The notes under the pieces are model-generated. The model saw only the letters and a program-made list of their open reading frames with translations. It was not told the origin of the DNA and searched no databases. DNA of 64,000 nt from an uncultured Tropicimonas sp. (GTDB taxonomy: Bacteria > Pseudomonadota > Alphaproteobacteria > Rhodobacterales > Rhodobacteraceae), in NCBI GenBank assembly GCA_947497945.1, contig CANMIP010000021.1:49613-113612 (forward strand), in the 5' to 3' direction. This document shows, piece after piece, positions 41,648-51,339 of this stretch. Positions within the stretch are counted from its first letter, which is position 1. Each line of letters starts with the position of its first letter. The translations under genes and the position numbers were made by a program.

Positions 41648-44600
41648 TGCGGGACCAGTCGACAGGTCTTCTGGGCTATTTCACCCGCCACAACACCGCG
41701 GCCAGCTTCGTGATGGTGGTGATGCTGGTGCTCGGCATCGTTGCCACCGGCAAGATCCGCTCGCAATTCTTCCCCGACGTGGTGATCGACACGGTCACCG
41801 TCACGGTGGATTGGGATGGCGCCGGGCCCGAGGAACTGGACCGCTCCGTCGTCGCCCTGCTCGAGCCGGCCCTGCAGGGCGTCGAGGGGGTCACAGACTC
41901 CAGCGCTGTCTCCAAGGACGGTTCCACGACGGTAACGCTGGTGCTGGAACCCGGCTGGGACATGGCGCGCGCCACCGAGGAGGTGAAAGCCGCCGTCGAC
42001 AGCGTCAAGACCCTGCCTGACAGCACAGAGGAACCGGTCGTCCGCCGCGGCGCCTGGCGGGACAAGGTGACGGAGGTTGTCCTCTGGGGGCCGATCGCAC
42101 CGGACCAGCTGGGCCGGATCGGCGACGAATTTGTCTCGCGGCTCTATCGCGAGGGGATCACCCGCACGTCGATCAGCGGGGTGGCCGCGCCGCAGATCGA
42201 GGTGAATGTGCCGGAAGTCTCGCGCATCCGGCATGACATTTCCATGGAAGAGGTCGCGGCGGCGATTTCGCGGCAGGTCGAGACCCGCCCGGCTGGTGAG
42301 GTCGCGGGCGGGTCCGTGCGCCTGCGCGCCGGCGACGAGACCCGCGACGCGGATGCGATCCGCAACCTCGTGGTGCGGGTGAACCCGGATGGCTCGAAGC
42401 TCTACCTGCGCAATGTCGGCCGCGTCAGCGTGACCGGGGCGGATGCGGGCAGGGCCTATTTCGTCGGCGACATGCCGGCCGTGCTGATCCGGGTCGACCG
42501 GTCGGCGGAGGGCGATGCGATCGGGATGGAGGCGACGGTGCGGGCTTTGGCCGGGGAGCTGGTCGACGAACTGCCCGCAGGCGTCGAGATCCAGCTCATC
42601 AACACCCGCGCCAAGGATATCACCGACCGGCTCGACATCCTGATCGAGAACGGGCTCACCGGCCTCGCGCTGGTTCTGGTCACGCTCTTCCTGTTTCTGT
42701 CGGCGCGCACGGCCTTCTGGGTGGCGATGGGCATCCCCGTCTCCATGCTGGCGGCCATCGCGGTGATGTACGCGGCCGGGCTGACGATCAACATGATGTC
42801 GCTCTTCGCGCTGATCATCACGCTGGGCATCGTTGTCGATGACGCCATCGTCGTCGCCGAACATGCCGATTTCCGCCACCGCAAGCTGGGCGAGGCGCCC
42901 GGCCTGGCCCCGGTCAACGCGATTCGGCGGATGCTCGGGCCGGTCTTTGCCTCGACCATCACCACGGTGCTGGCCTTTGTCGGGCTGCTTTTCGTGGGCG
43001 GCGGCTTCGGGCGGTTGATCGCGGATATTCCCTTCGTCGTGGCCGCGGTGCTGATCGCCTCGCTGATCGAAAGCTTCGTCATCCTGCCCAATCACATGCG
43101 CCATGCGCTGGAAGCGGGCACGCGACGGCGCTGGTATGACTGGCCGTCGAGCCAGTTCAACCGGTTCTTCGCCTGGATGACGGAGACGCTCTTCGCGCCC
43201 TTCATGTTCTGGGTGATCCGGCTGCGTTACGCCGTCATCTCGGCAATGCTGCTGCTGCTGGCCGTCTCTTTCTCGACCGTGCTGCGCGGCGAGGTGCCCT
43301 GGGCCTTTTTCACCGCGCCCGAACGCAGCTCGGTCACCGGCAATTTCGCCTTCCTGCCCGGCGCGACCCGCGAGGATGCGCGCGCCATGGCGCAAGAGCT
43401 GGACCGGGCGGTCGCCGCCGTTGCGCTCGAGATGCCGGGCGTGGATGGCGGCTCGCCGATCGTCCATTCCCTGACCCAGGTCGGCGGCACGGCTGGCAAG
43501 GGCATCCCGGGCGAGGCGACGCTGGACCCCGACGCGCTCGGTTCCATCGATATCGGCCTTGTCGGCTCCGACGAGCGCGATTTCTCGGCCCAGGAGTTCG
43601 TCCGCGCGCTGCAACAGGAGGTCACCCGCCCGGCCGGGCTCGCGCTGCTCTCTTTCCGCAGCCAGGGCGCGGGGCCGGGCGGCGATTCGCTGGCGGTGAA
43701 TTTCTACGGCCCGGATTCTTTCGTGCTGAAGGCCGCCGCCGGCGAGCTTGTTGCCGCGCTTGGCGACTACCCGGAGGTCACCGGCCTGCAGGACAGCCTG
43801 CCGATGGGCAAGGAAGACATGGTGCTCAAGCTCACCCCGCTCGGCGAGGCGCTCGGTTTCACCACCGAGGCCATCGGCGCCGAGCTGTTCTCTCGGCTGA
43901 ACGGCATCACGGCGGCCGAGTTCCCCGCCGGGACCCGCACGACCGAGATCACCGTGCGCCTGCCCGAGACCGAGCAGCAGGGCGATTTCCTGCAATCGAC
44001 CCGCATGCGCACACCGGCGGGCGAATGGGTGCCGCTGGGAGAGATCGTTTCGACCTCGAGCAGCCCGGCCTTCTCCACGGTGAACCGGGAGAACGGGCGC
44101 CGGCTGGTCACCGTCACCGGCAGCCTCGCCGAGGACAGCCCCGAACGCGCCGCCGAGATCGGGGCCGCGCTGCGCGAGGAGATCCTTCCGGAGATCGCCG
44201 AACGCTACACGCTCGACTGGGAGCTTGGCGGGTTGTCGATGCAGGAGGACGCGTTCCTCGACGAGGCCATGATGGGCTTCCTGCTCTGCATCCTCGGCAT
44301 CTATCTCGTGCTGGGCTGGGCTTTCGGAAGCTGGTTCCAGCCGATGATCGTGCTCGCCGTCATCCCCTTCGGCCTGATCGGCACGATCTGGGGACATGCG
44401 CAATTCGGTCTGGCCATGTCGCTCTTCACCATTATCGGGCTGATCGGCATGTCCGGCATCATCATCAACGATGCCATCGTGCTGGTGACGACAGTGCAGG
44501 ACTATGCCCGCCGCATGGCGATTGTCCCGGCGGCCGTTGCCGGGGCGAAGGACCGGCTGCGGCCCATCCTGCTCACCACGCTCACAACCGTGCTCGGCCT

Positions 44601-45054
44601 TGCGCCGCTGATGTTCGAGGAAAGCCGCCAGTCCCTGTTCCTGAAGCCGACCGTGGTGACACTGGTTTACGGTCTCTCGGTCGGGTTCTTCATCGTGCTG
44701 CTGCTGGTGCCGACCCTGCTGGTGGTCCAGGCCGATGCCGCGCGGGCGCTGCGCTCGCTGCGGCGGATGGCGTCCCCGCGCAATGCGTCCGGACCGGCGC
44801 GCTGGCTGACGGTCCTGGCCGGCATGGCGATTGTGGGCTGCAACGTGATGTTGTTCTGGCCGGGATCGACAGGATTGCTGGCTCCGCGTCTGCTGGTCGT
44901 CTTCGGGGCGGACCTGTCGCCTGTGCCGGCAGCCATCCTGCTTTCGGCCGGGATCTCGGCAGCGATCGGGACGATTTATGTGGGGATCGGTCGCCTTGCG
45001 GTCGGCGGGACAAAAGCGAGCCGCGTGACGGGCGCACAGGGCCGCTCCGCCTGA
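41647..45054 (+). CDS. RND-family efflux transporter (AcrB/HAE-type permease)
   Basis: A 1135-residue pump with the RND plan: TM1 near the N-terminus (VMVVMLVLGIVATG), large periplasmic loop, TM2-6, second loop, TM8-12. ITLGIVVDDAIVVAEH is the TM4 motif (the usual D-D pair); AFGSWFQPMIVLAVIPFG and GMSGIIINDAIVLV are repeat-2 equivalents. Start ATG 41647 overlaps the adaptor's TGA; a GTG three bases upstream is possible. The extra C-terminal helices after about residue 1060 are longer than typical. Drug, metal or lipid export; substrate unknown. Confidence 0.92.
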   Translation: MRDQSTGLLGYFTRHNTAASFVMVVMLVLGIVATGKIRSQFFPDVVIDTVTVTVDWDGAGPEELDRSVVALLEPALQGVEGVTDSSAVSKDGSTTVTLVLEPGWDMARATEEVKAAVDSVKTLPDSTEEPVVRRGAWRDKVTEVVLWGPIAPDQLGRIGDEFVSRLYREGITRTSISGVAAPQIEVNVPEVSRIRHDISMEEVAAAISRQVETRPAGEVAGGSVRLRAGDETRDADAIRNLVVRVNPDGSKLYLRNVGRVSVTGADAGRAYFVGDMPAVLIRVDRSAEGDAIGMEATVRALAGELVDELPAGVEIQLINTRAKDITDRLDILIENGLTGLALVLVTLFLFLSARTAFWVAMGIPVSMLAAIAVMYAAGLTINMMSLFALIITLGIVVDDAIVVAEHADFRHRKLGEAPGLAPVNAIRRMLGPVFASTITTVLAFVGLLFVGGGFGRLIADIPFVVAAVLIASLIESFVILPNHMRHALEAGTRRRWYDWPSSQFNRFFAWMTETLFAPFMFWVIRLRYAVISAMLLLLAVSFSTVLRGEVPWAFFTAPERSSVTGNFAFLPGATREDARAMAQELDRAVAAVALEMPGVDGGSPIVHSLTQVGGTAGKGIPGEATLDPDALGSIDIGLVGSDERDFSAQEFVRALQQEVTRPAGLALLSFRSQGAGPGGDSLAVNFYGPDSFVLKAAAGELVAALGDYPEVTGLQDSLPMGKEDMVLKLTPLGEALGFTTEAIGAELFSRLNGITAAEFPAGTRTTEITVRLPETEQQGDFLQSTRMRTPAGEWVPLGEIVSTSSSPAFSTVNRENGRRLVTVTGSLAEDSPERAAEIGAALREEILPEIAERYTLDWELGGLSMQEDAFLDEAMMGFLLCILGIYLVLGWAFGSWFQPMIVLAVIPFGLIGTIWGHAQFGLAMSLFTIIGLIGMSGIIINDAIVLVTTVQDYARRMAIVPAAVAGAKDRLRPILLTTLTTVLGLAPLMFEESRQSLFLKPTVVTLVYGLSVGFFIVLLLVPTLLVVQADAARALRSLRRMASPRNASGPARWLTVLAGMAIVGCNVMLFWPGSTGLLAPRLLVVFGADLSPVPAAILLSAGISAAIGTIYVGIGRLAVGGTKASRVTGAQGRSA

Positions 45055-45083
45055 CCGCTGGCCCCCCGGACGGGGCGCGCAGT

Positions 45084-46004
45084 CTACCCGGCCATCAGCC
45101 CGAGGGCGCGCGCCCGGCGCTCGGCGCTTTCCAGCAGCTGCGAGAAGGCCGCGTTCCCAAGCAGGCTGCGGCGAAAGATCGGGCCGGAGTCGAAGACGAT
45201 ATTGCCGATGCCGGGCCGGACCGCCATCAGCCCGTCGCCCCAGGTCGATGACAGGAAGCTCGAGGGCAGGAGGGCGAGGTAGTCGCCCTGTCGCAACAGC
45301 TCCAGCGCCGTCAGCATCGAGTCGCACTGCACCGCGGCCACAAGGGACTTGCCGGTCCGTGCCTGCACGGCCTGCCGGGCGGTGTCGAGATAGGCGCCGT
45401 CGCTCTGAAAGGACACCCAGGGGTAGTCCAGCAGGTGTTCCGGCGTGACCCCGCCGCGATAGAAGATCGGATGTCCCTTGCGGACGAGGATCTGCAACTG
45501 CGCATGAAACAGCGAACGGCGCAGCAGGAAGGAGGGCAGGGACTCGATCCGCTGGAACCCGCCGAAAAACGCGTCGCATTCGGCATTTTCCAGCTTCGGC
45601 AAGGCCTGGCTGTAATTCGCGGCCTCCAGCAGGATCGTCAGCGAGGGAAAGCTCCGATGCAGCTGTGCCAGCACCTGCGGCAGGATCGCCGACATCCAGA
45701 CCGGCGCGGCGGCGATGCGGAAGGTCCCTCGTTCGCCTTCCCGATGAGAAAGGATCTCCGCCTCGGCAAGCTGGCTCTCGCGCAGCAGGTGGCGGGCCTG
45801 CGAGAGGACCTTTTCGCCCAGCGGCGTAAGATGCACCCCGCGGGCGCGGCGCTCGAAAAGAGGGGCGCCGACGCTCTCCTCGAGCAGGCGGATGGACCGT
45901 GTCAGGGCCGGCTGGGTGACGCCGACCACATCCGCGGCCCGGTGGAGCGTGCCATGTTCGGCAACGGCCACGAAACGTTTCAGGGAGTCGAGATTCTGCA
46001 GCAT
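45084..46004 (-). CDS. LysR-family transcriptional regulator
   Basis: A 306-residue regulator; HTH in the first 60 residues (LDSLKRFVAVAEHGTLHRAA ... VTQPALTRSIRLLEE) with effector domain behind. ATG 46004 was preferred to a TTG at 46025. It is divergent from the binding-protein/ABC/sulfatase genes and so the likely regulator of that uptake locus. The gap holds a LysR-type box. Effector would be the imported compound or a breakdown product (inference). Confidence 0.9.
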   Translation of the reverse strand: MLQNLDSLKRFVAVAEHGTLHRAADVVGVTQPALTRSIRLLEESVGAPLFERRARGVHLTPLGEKVLSQARHLLRESQLAEAEILSHREGERGTFRIAAAPVWMSAILPQVLAQLHRSFPSLTILLEAANYSQALPKLENAECDAFFGGFQRIESLPSFLLRRSLFHAQLQILVRKGHPIFYRGGVTPEHLLDYPWVSFQSDGAYLDTARQAVQARTGKSLVAAVQCDSMLTALELLRQGDYLALLPSSFLSSTWGDGLMAVRPGIGNIVFDSGPIFRRSLLGNAAFSQLLESAERRARALGLMAG

Positions 46005-46017
46005 TCGATCAGAAAAG

Positions 46018-46034
46018 TTTATCAAACCAATAAA
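46018..46034. promoter_or_regulatory. LysR-type box (TTTAT-N7-ATAAA)
   Basis: TTTAT (46018-46022) and ATAAA (46030-46034) form an inverted repeat with the T-N11-A core typical of LysR sites, in the 118-bp divergent gap between the lysR gene and the ABC binding-protein gene. The AT-rich block stands out from its surroundings. Confidence 0.55.
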
Positions 46035-46122
46035 AATGTCAACTTCCCTTTATTGCGGGAACGGACAAGGCTTTCCCTTGAGGAATGAACGACTCGCTTG
46101 GAGTCTGATCTGGGAGGAGATG

Positions 46123-47637
46123 ATGACGATGCTATCCAGCGGAGGCCTCACGCGCCGCGCTTTCATGATGGGAACCACGGCCGGGTTGGCCGCAACCGCG
46201 CTCGGCGCGGGGCGCGCCGCCGCACAGGCGATCCCGGCGGCGATCAATGACATCCCGAAAGGGGGCACGTTCCGCTGGATCGATTCCGGCGACCAGAAGG
46301 CTGTGTTCTACAAGAAGTTCTTTGCCGATTACGCGAAGGATCGCGGCATCGAGATCGTCTATGACGCTCTGCCCTGGAACGAGATCGCGCAGGTTGTGCC
46401 GCTCGGCGTGCGCAACAACTCGGCCCATGACGTCTTTGCGCTGCCGCAGAACGTCAACCCGGCCGATGCCGTCGCCCAGGGCTGGGTGCAGCCCTATGAC
46501 GATTTCATCCCGAATATCGCTGAGTGGAAGGCGAGCTTCCCCGCCGGTGCCTTCCTGCCCGGAATCAACGAGTTCGACGGCAAGACCTACGGGCTGCCCT
46601 TCACCTCGAACAAGCGCTACGGCACGCATCTGCTCTACAACCGCGCCTATATGGAAGCGGCCGGCTATGATCCGGAAGACAAGCCGCTCACCTGGAGTGA
46701 TTTCCGCGACGCCGCGAAGAAGATCACCGACGCCGGCAAGGGCCGCTATTTCGGTTTCATCATCGGCGGCAACCAGCTTGGCCGCTGGAGCCAGACGGTG
46801 CGCAACATGGGCCGGATGGCAGGCGCCTCGGCCGGTGGCGACAGCGTGATCGAGGCGGATATCGACTTCCGCACCGGCGATTACGTCTTCGACAGCGACC
46901 AGTATATCGCCGCGATCGAGCTCTTGATCGCGATGCAGGCGGATGGCTCCGTCTTCCCCGGAATCATGTCGATGAACGCCCCGCAGGCGCGGGCCTACAT
47001 GCCGCAGGGCGCTGCCGGCATGATCCTGCAAGGCCCGTGGAATATCGGCGGCTGGGAAGGCCAGAACCCGGAATTCGACTTCGGCGTCTCCTCCGGCCCG
47101 GTGCCGGATGACGGCCCGACAGGCAAGCTGACCATCGGCCAGGGCGCGCTGGCGCCGAACACGATGTGGCTGTTCAAGGGCTCCGAGCTTGGCCCCATCG
47201 TCGGCGACATCTTCCACTATCTCGGCACGGTTGAGGGCCAGACGGCCTGGGCCAATATCGTCGGCGCGGGCGATCCGCCGATCTTCCCCGAGGCGCTGGA
47301 CAACGCAGAAATGTCAGGTCGTTCCAAGGCGATCTTGCAGCATTTCAACGAGCTGATCCGGGTCGGTCCGAACCCGGTGGTCGGCAATGCCGAGCTTGGC
47401 AAGGTGATCGGGGCCTTCCAGGCGCCCGAGGTGAATTTCGCCCGCACCGTGCAGGGTCTCGTGGCCGGCGAGCTGAAAGGCGTCGCACAGGAGATGAAGG
47501 CGCTCAAGGATCGCTACAACGCCTCGCTCGACGCCGCCTTCGCTGCGGCCAAGGCCGATGGTGCCGCGGTAGACCGCTCCGATCTGGTCTTCGCGAACTG
47601 GAATCCGGATGCGGATTTCGGATCGGCCGATTACTGA
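46123..47637 (+). CDS. Tat-exported extracellular solute-binding protein, sugar ABC transporter
   Basis: A 504-residue family-1 binding protein with a twin-arginine leader (LTRRAFMMGTTAGLAATALG, cleavage after AAAQA). The mature part has typical cluster features: YGLPFTSNKRYGTHLLYNR, KITDAGKGRYFGF, and a final two-lobe segment. Tat export suggests folding or cofactor/oxidation concerns, unusual but known for such proteins. ATG 46123 follows GGAGG; ATGs at 46120 and 46129 are alternatives. It is the first gene of the operon with two permeases. Confidence 0.9.
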   Translation: MTMLSSGGLTRRAFMMGTTAGLAATALGAGRAAAQAIPAAINDIPKGGTFRWIDSGDQKAVFYKKFFADYAKDRGIEIVYDALPWNEIAQVVPLGVRNNSAHDVFALPQNVNPADAVAQGWVQPYDDFIPNIAEWKASFPAGAFLPGINEFDGKTYGLPFTSNKRYGTHLLYNRAYMEAAGYDPEDKPLTWSDFRDAAKKITDAGKGRYFGFIIGGNQLGRWSQTVRNMGRMAGASAGGDSVIEADIDFRTGDYVFDSDQYIAAIELLIAMQADGSVFPGIMSMNAPQARAYMPQGAAGMILQGPWNIGGWEGQNPEFDFGVSSGPVPDDGPTGKLTIGQGALAPNTMWLFKGSELGPIVGDIFHYLGTVEGQTAWANIVGAGDPPIFPEALDNAEMSGRSKAILQHFNELIRVGPNPVVGNAELGKVIGAFQAPEVNFARTVQGLVAGELKGVAQEMKALKDRYNASLDAAFAAAKADGAAVDRSDLVFANWNPDADFGSADY

Positions 47638-47647
47638 TCGGCTGAGC

Positions 47648-47678
47648 GGGGCCGCCAACTCCTCCGTGGGGCGGCCCC
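47648..47678 (+). terminator. Hairpin between binding-protein and permease genes
   Basis: GGGGCCGCC (47648-47656) pairs with GGCGGCCCC (47670-47678) around a 13-nt loop without a T-run. Such hairpins after ABC binding-protein genes protect the upstream mRNA and lower expression of the membrane components. Confidence 0.55.
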
Positions 47679-47705
47679 ACCCCAAATCAAGGCAAAGGCA
47701 GGGCC

Positions 47706-48623
47706 GTGTTCGAGACACTGCACCGATACAGGTATCACTACCTCATGCTGCTTCCCGGGCTGATCCTGGGCGGCATGTTCGTTTTCTATCCGATCTTCGC
47801 GGCCTGCTATTACGCGATGCATGACTGGTCCGGCTTCAACTCGGACAAGGTCTTCGTCGGGCTTGGCAATTTCGTGAAGCTCTTCAACGATCCGATCTTC
47901 TGGGACGCCTTCCGCCGTTCGCTGATCTTCCTGCTCGGCACGGTGCCGTTGCAGATGACGGTCTCGCTGGTCCTCGCGGTGCTGCTGAACAACCAGCTGC
48001 TGAAGATGTCGACATGGTTCCGCACCATGATCTTCCTGCCCGTGGTCACGCCCGTCGCGGTGATCGGCATCATCTGGACCTTCCTGCTGTCGCCCTTCAA
48101 CGGGCCGGTCAACGGGCTGCTGCTCGATCTCGGGCTGATTTCGCGCCCGGTCGATTTCCTCGGCTCGACCGACACGGTCATGCCCTCGGTCATCGGTGTC
48201 TATGTCTGGAAATGGCTCGGCATCACCATGATCTACTGGCTCGCCGCGCTGCAGACCGTGCCCGATGACGTCTATGACAGCGCCAAGCTCGACCGTTGCC
48301 GCGGCGCGAAGCTGGTCTGGTACATCATCCTGCCCATCGTGCTGCCCTTCGCCATCGCGATCACGCTGATCTCCGCCGTCGGCGCGCTCAACGTCTTCCC
48401 GCTTATCATGTCCATGACCAATGGCGGGCCGTTCTTCGCCTCCGAGGTGATGGAGATCTTCATCTATCGCACCGCCTTTGCCACCGGCGACGGCTCGATC
48501 CCGCGCCTGGGCTATGCCGCGGCGGCCGGTGTTTTCTTCGGCTTCGTCGTGCTCTCGCTCACCATCGCCCAGGCCATCGCCACCCGCCGCGCCCGCTCCG
48601 GCGCCAGGGAGATAAGCTCATGA
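47706..48623 (+). CDS. ABC transporter permease, MalF/UgpA type
   Basis: A 305-residue membrane protein with about six helices, starting near ATG-GTG 47706 (MFETLHRYRYHYLML). The cytoplasmic EAA-type loop reads DDVYDSAKLDRCRGAKLVWY, slightly diverged (Asp-Arg-Cys in place of Asp-Gly). It pairs with the next gene (ATGA overlap). The EAA loop would contact an ATPase not encoded here. Confidence 0.9.
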   Translation: MFETLHRYRYHYLMLLPGLILGGMFVFYPIFAACYYAMHDWSGFNSDKVFVGLGNFVKLFNDPIFWDAFRRSLIFLLGTVPLQMTVSLVLAVLLNNQLLKMSTWFRTMIFLPVVTPVAVIGIIWTFLLSPFNGPVNGLLLDLGLISRPVDFLGSTDTVMPSVIGVYVWKWLGITMIYWLAALQTVPDDVYDSAKLDRCRGAKLVWYIILPIVLPFAIAITLISAVGALNVFPLIMSMTNGGPFFASEVMEIFIYRTAFATGDGSIPRLGYAAAAGVFFGFVVLSLTIAQAIATRRARSGAREISS

Positions 48624-49486
48624 GATCGCGTCACTCGCCGCTCCGCATCGTCTATGGCGATCACCGCGCCAACTGGCGGATCGGCCTCGTTTCCGCCTTC
48701 CTGACGGTGATCTGCCTGGTCTGGATCTATCCCTTCGTCTGGATGATCTCGACCTCGCTCAAATCCAATAACGAGATGTTCTCCAATCCCGGCCTGATCC
48801 CGCAGAGCTGGGCCACGGAGAACTATGTCCGCGCCTGGACCGAGGCCAATATGGGCGCCTATTTCTTCAACACGCTGATCGTGACCGTCGGCTCCGTGGT
48901 CATCGTCACCACCTGCACCTCGATGCTTGGCTATGTGCTTGGGCGCTACCGCTTCCCGGGCCGCAACATCCTCTTCTTCTCTTTCGTGGCCACCGTCTTC
49001 ATCCCGCAGGGTTTCACCATCATCCCGGTCTTCGAGCTGTTGTCGCGCCTTGGCCTGTCCTCCAATCTCTTTGGCCTGACCATCGCCACCTCCGGCCACG
49101 CCATGGTGATCTTCGTCGTGCTGTTCGCGGGCTATTTCGCCCAGCTCCCGCGCGAGCTGGAGGAGGCCGCCCGTGTCGACGGGGTGAGCTTCCTGAAGAT
49201 CTTCTGGTACGTGATGCTGCCGCTGGCACGCCCGATGGTGGTCACGGTCGTCATCATGCAGGTGCTGCATGCCTGGAACGACTTCCTGCTCCCGCTCGTG
49301 GTTACGCTCGCCAACCCGGCCATCCGCACGCTCTCCGTCGGCATCTACGCTTTCAAGGGCGAGCAGTTCATCGACTGGACGGGCATGGCGGCGGCGGCAA
49401 CGATCTCCATCGTGCCGATCGTGGCGCTGTTCATCCTGCTCCAGCGCTATTTCATCAACGGGCTGGCCGGGGCGGTGAAGGGATGA
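48620..49486 (+). CDS. ABC transporter permease, MalG/UgpE type
   Basis: A 288-residue membrane protein with six helices. The EAA loop LPRELEEAARVDGVSFLKIF is canonical. Its start overlaps the previous stop. After it comes a structured gap and a sulfatase gene rather than the expected ATP-binding protein, so the importer probably borrows a shared ATPase (MsmK/UgpC-like) from elsewhere in the genome. Confidence 0.9.
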   Translation: MRSRHSPLRIVYGDHRANWRIGLVSAFLTVICLVWIYPFVWMISTSLKSNNEMFSNPGLIPQSWATENYVRAWTEANMGAYFFNTLIVTVGSVVIVTTCTSMLGYVLGRYRFPGRNILFFSFVATVFIPQGFTIIPVFELLSRLGLSSNLFGLTIATSGHAMVIFVVLFAGYFAQLPRELEEAARVDGVSFLKIFWYVMLPLARPMVVTVVIMQVLHAWNDFLLPLVVTLANPAIRTLSVGIYAFKGEQFIDWTGMAAAATISIVPIVALFILLQRYFINGLAGAVKG

Positions 49487-49525
49487 GTGCATTTTCCCCG
49501 ACATATCCGCGAGGCGCGGAGAGCA

Positions 49526-49640
49526 GCGCCCGACCTGGAGGGCGCTCGCAACAGCACTGTGGCGCGCGACAGCCCTTCACTCGAAACGTTGCTTCCGTTT
49601 GCAACGTTGAAAAGGCGCCCTCCGGCGGGAGGTCGGGCGC
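49526..49640. repeat. Long imperfect inverted repeat with a nested palindrome upstream of the sulfatase
   Basis: Arms GCGCCCGACCT + GGAGGGCGC (49526-49545) pair with GCGCCCTCC (49615-49623) and AGGTCGGGCGC (49630-49640), giving 20 bp interrupted by a 6-nt bulge. The enclosed loop contains AACGTTGC-N8-GCAACGTT (49585-49608). As RNA it would be a large hairpin between permease and sulfatase; as DNA the inner part looks like an operator. Ribosome site of the sulfatase lies about 70 bp downstream. Confidence 0.65.
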
Positions 49641-49720
49641 CGCTCGGCGTTGCCGCCGGGCGGGACAGATGAACGATGTGCCTCCCGGCATGTCCGATCG
49701 ATCCATTGAAGGATAAACCG

Positions 49721-51253
49721 GTGACCCAACGCCCAAACATCCTGCTCATCACCACCGACCAGCAGCATTTCACCGCGCTCGGCGCCGTGAACCCCAAGAT
49801 CCGCACGCCGAATCTCGACCGGCTCTGCCGCGAGGGCACGCGCTTCGACCGCGCCTATTGCCCGGCGCCGACCTGCACGCCGTCCCGCGCCTCGATCATC
49901 ACCGGGCTCTATCCCAGCCAGCACGGCGCCTGGACCATCGGCTGCGGGCTTCCGGAAGACGTGCCCACGCTGGGCGACAGGCTCGGCGCCGAGGGCTACG
50001 CGACCGGCCTCATCGGCAAGGCGCATTTTCAGCCGCTCGCGGGCGCCTCGCTCGAGAAACAGCCGATCCTGCGCGACCTTGATTTCTGGCGCAGCTTCAG
50101 TGGCCCCTATTTCGGCTTCGAACATATCGAGCTCTGCCGCAACCATGCCGACGAGGCGCATGTCGGCCAGCATTACGCGGCCTGGATGGAAGAGAAGGGG
50201 CTGTCGGACTGGCGCGACTATTTCCAGCCGCTCCCGGGCGAGACCTCGTCGAAAGCCCCGGAAATGGCCGAGGACGCGCCGTATTGGGCCCGCAAGGGAC
50301 GCAACTGGGCGCTGCCGGAGGAATATCACTACACGACCTGGATCGGAGAGCGCTCCTGCGCCTATATCGAGCAGAAGGTCGCCGCCGGGCAGCCCTTCTT
50401 CCTCTGGACCTCCTTCCCCGATCCGCACCCGCCCTATACCGTGCCCGACCCCTGGGCCTCGATGTATGCGCCGGAAGACATGGAGCCCGGCCAGCTCACC
50501 CCGGGCGAGCATGACCGCAACCCCCCGCATTTCGCGAAGACGCAGGAGGAAACTCCCGACTTCGCCGGCTGGCACGAGCCACACGAGGCGCATGGCTGTG
50601 CCAGCCACCTGTATCCGCAGGACGCGCTGAAGAAGGACATGGCCGTCTATTACGGCATGATGTCCTTTCTCGACCGGGAAATCGGGCGCATCCTCGACCG
50701 TCTCGACGCGCTCGGGATTGCCGATGACACGCTGATCGTCTTCACGACCGACCACGGTCACTTCCTCGGCCAGCACGGCCTCGTGGCCAAGGGACCCTTC
50801 CACTACGAGGACATGCTGAAGCTGCCCTTCGTGGTGCGCTGGCCCGGGCGGGTCCCGGCCGGGCGGGTCAGCAACGACATCCAGAGCCTTGTCGACCTCA
50901 CTCCCAGCTTCCTCGATGCCGCCGGCTGCGGCACGGGCGAAGACCTGCAAGGCGTGTCGCAGCTCGGCTGCTGGCAGGGCGGCGAGCCGAAGCGCCATTT
51001 CGCGCTCTGCGAGAACCGGCACAACCCGGTCCGGCCGCATGTCACCAGCTATATCGGCAGCCGCTACAAGATCTCGGTCTATCGCGACGGCGACCATGGC
51101 GAGCTGTTCGACCTGCACTCCGATCCCGGCGAGGTGCACAACCTCTGGGACGATCCCGGGCAGGACGGGGTGAAACGGGACATGCTGCACCGTATGGTCC
51201 AGGCCATCCTGCAATCGGAGCCGATGAAGACCCCGCGCGTCGCCCAGGCCTGA
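49721..51253 (+). CDS. Sulfatase (formylglycine-dependent, alkaline-phosphatase superfamily)
   Basis: A 510-residue enzyme. The Cys-type maturation motif CTPSR (in APTCTPSRAS, about residue 52) is converted to formylglycine by a separate maturase; metal-binding residues appear in LLITTDQQH, and TTDHGHFLG near 330 (Asp, His). GEHDRNPPHF and KGPFHYEDM complete the active site. GTG 49721 with AAGGA seven bases upstream gives a normal N-terminus (VTQRPNILLIT); an ATG at 49676 is less likely. No signal peptide, so it acts in the cytoplasm on imported sulfate esters. It is not a recognisable choline sulfatase. Confidence 0.9.
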   Translation: MTQRPNILLITTDQQHFTALGAVNPKIRTPNLDRLCREGTRFDRAYCPAPTCTPSRASIITGLYPSQHGAWTIGCGLPEDVPTLGDRLGAEGYATGLIGKAHFQPLAGASLEKQPILRDLDFWRSFSGPYFGFEHIELCRNHADEAHVGQHYAAWMEEKGLSDWRDYFQPLPGETSSKAPEMAEDAPYWARKGRNWALPEEYHYTTWIGERSCAYIEQKVAAGQPFFLWTSFPDPHPPYTVPDPWASMYAPEDMEPGQLTPGEHDRNPPHFAKTQEETPDFAGWHEPHEAHGCASHLYPQDALKKDMAVYYGMMSFLDREIGRILDRLDALGIADDTLIVFTTDHGHFLGQHGLVAKGPFHYEDMLKLPFVVRWPGRVPAGRVSNDIQSLVDLTPSFLDAAGCGTGEDLQGVSQLGCWQGGEPKRHFALCENRHNPVRPHVTSYIGSRYKISVYRDGDHGELFDLHSDPGEVHNLWDDPGQDGVKRDMLHRMVQAILQSEPMKTPRVAQA

Positions 51254-51339
51254 TCGCGCGGGCCTTCGGACCCGGGAAAGCGGGGCGAGCAGCGGGGCGG
51301 ACATTGCTCGCGGCGCCCGTGCCCAGGAACAGTCGCGGC

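Noticed and set aside
41323..45579. 1418-residue open frame on the minus strand opposite the RND pump
   Set aside because: It is antisense to a clear RND permease; its composition (runs of His, Arg, Asp, Gly) is typical of shadow frames in GC-rich DNA and it has no domain.
49721..51253. Choline sulfatase (betC)
   Set aside because: The characteristic N-terminus and neighbours (choline transport, betAB) are missing; the general sulfatase motif alone is not enough.
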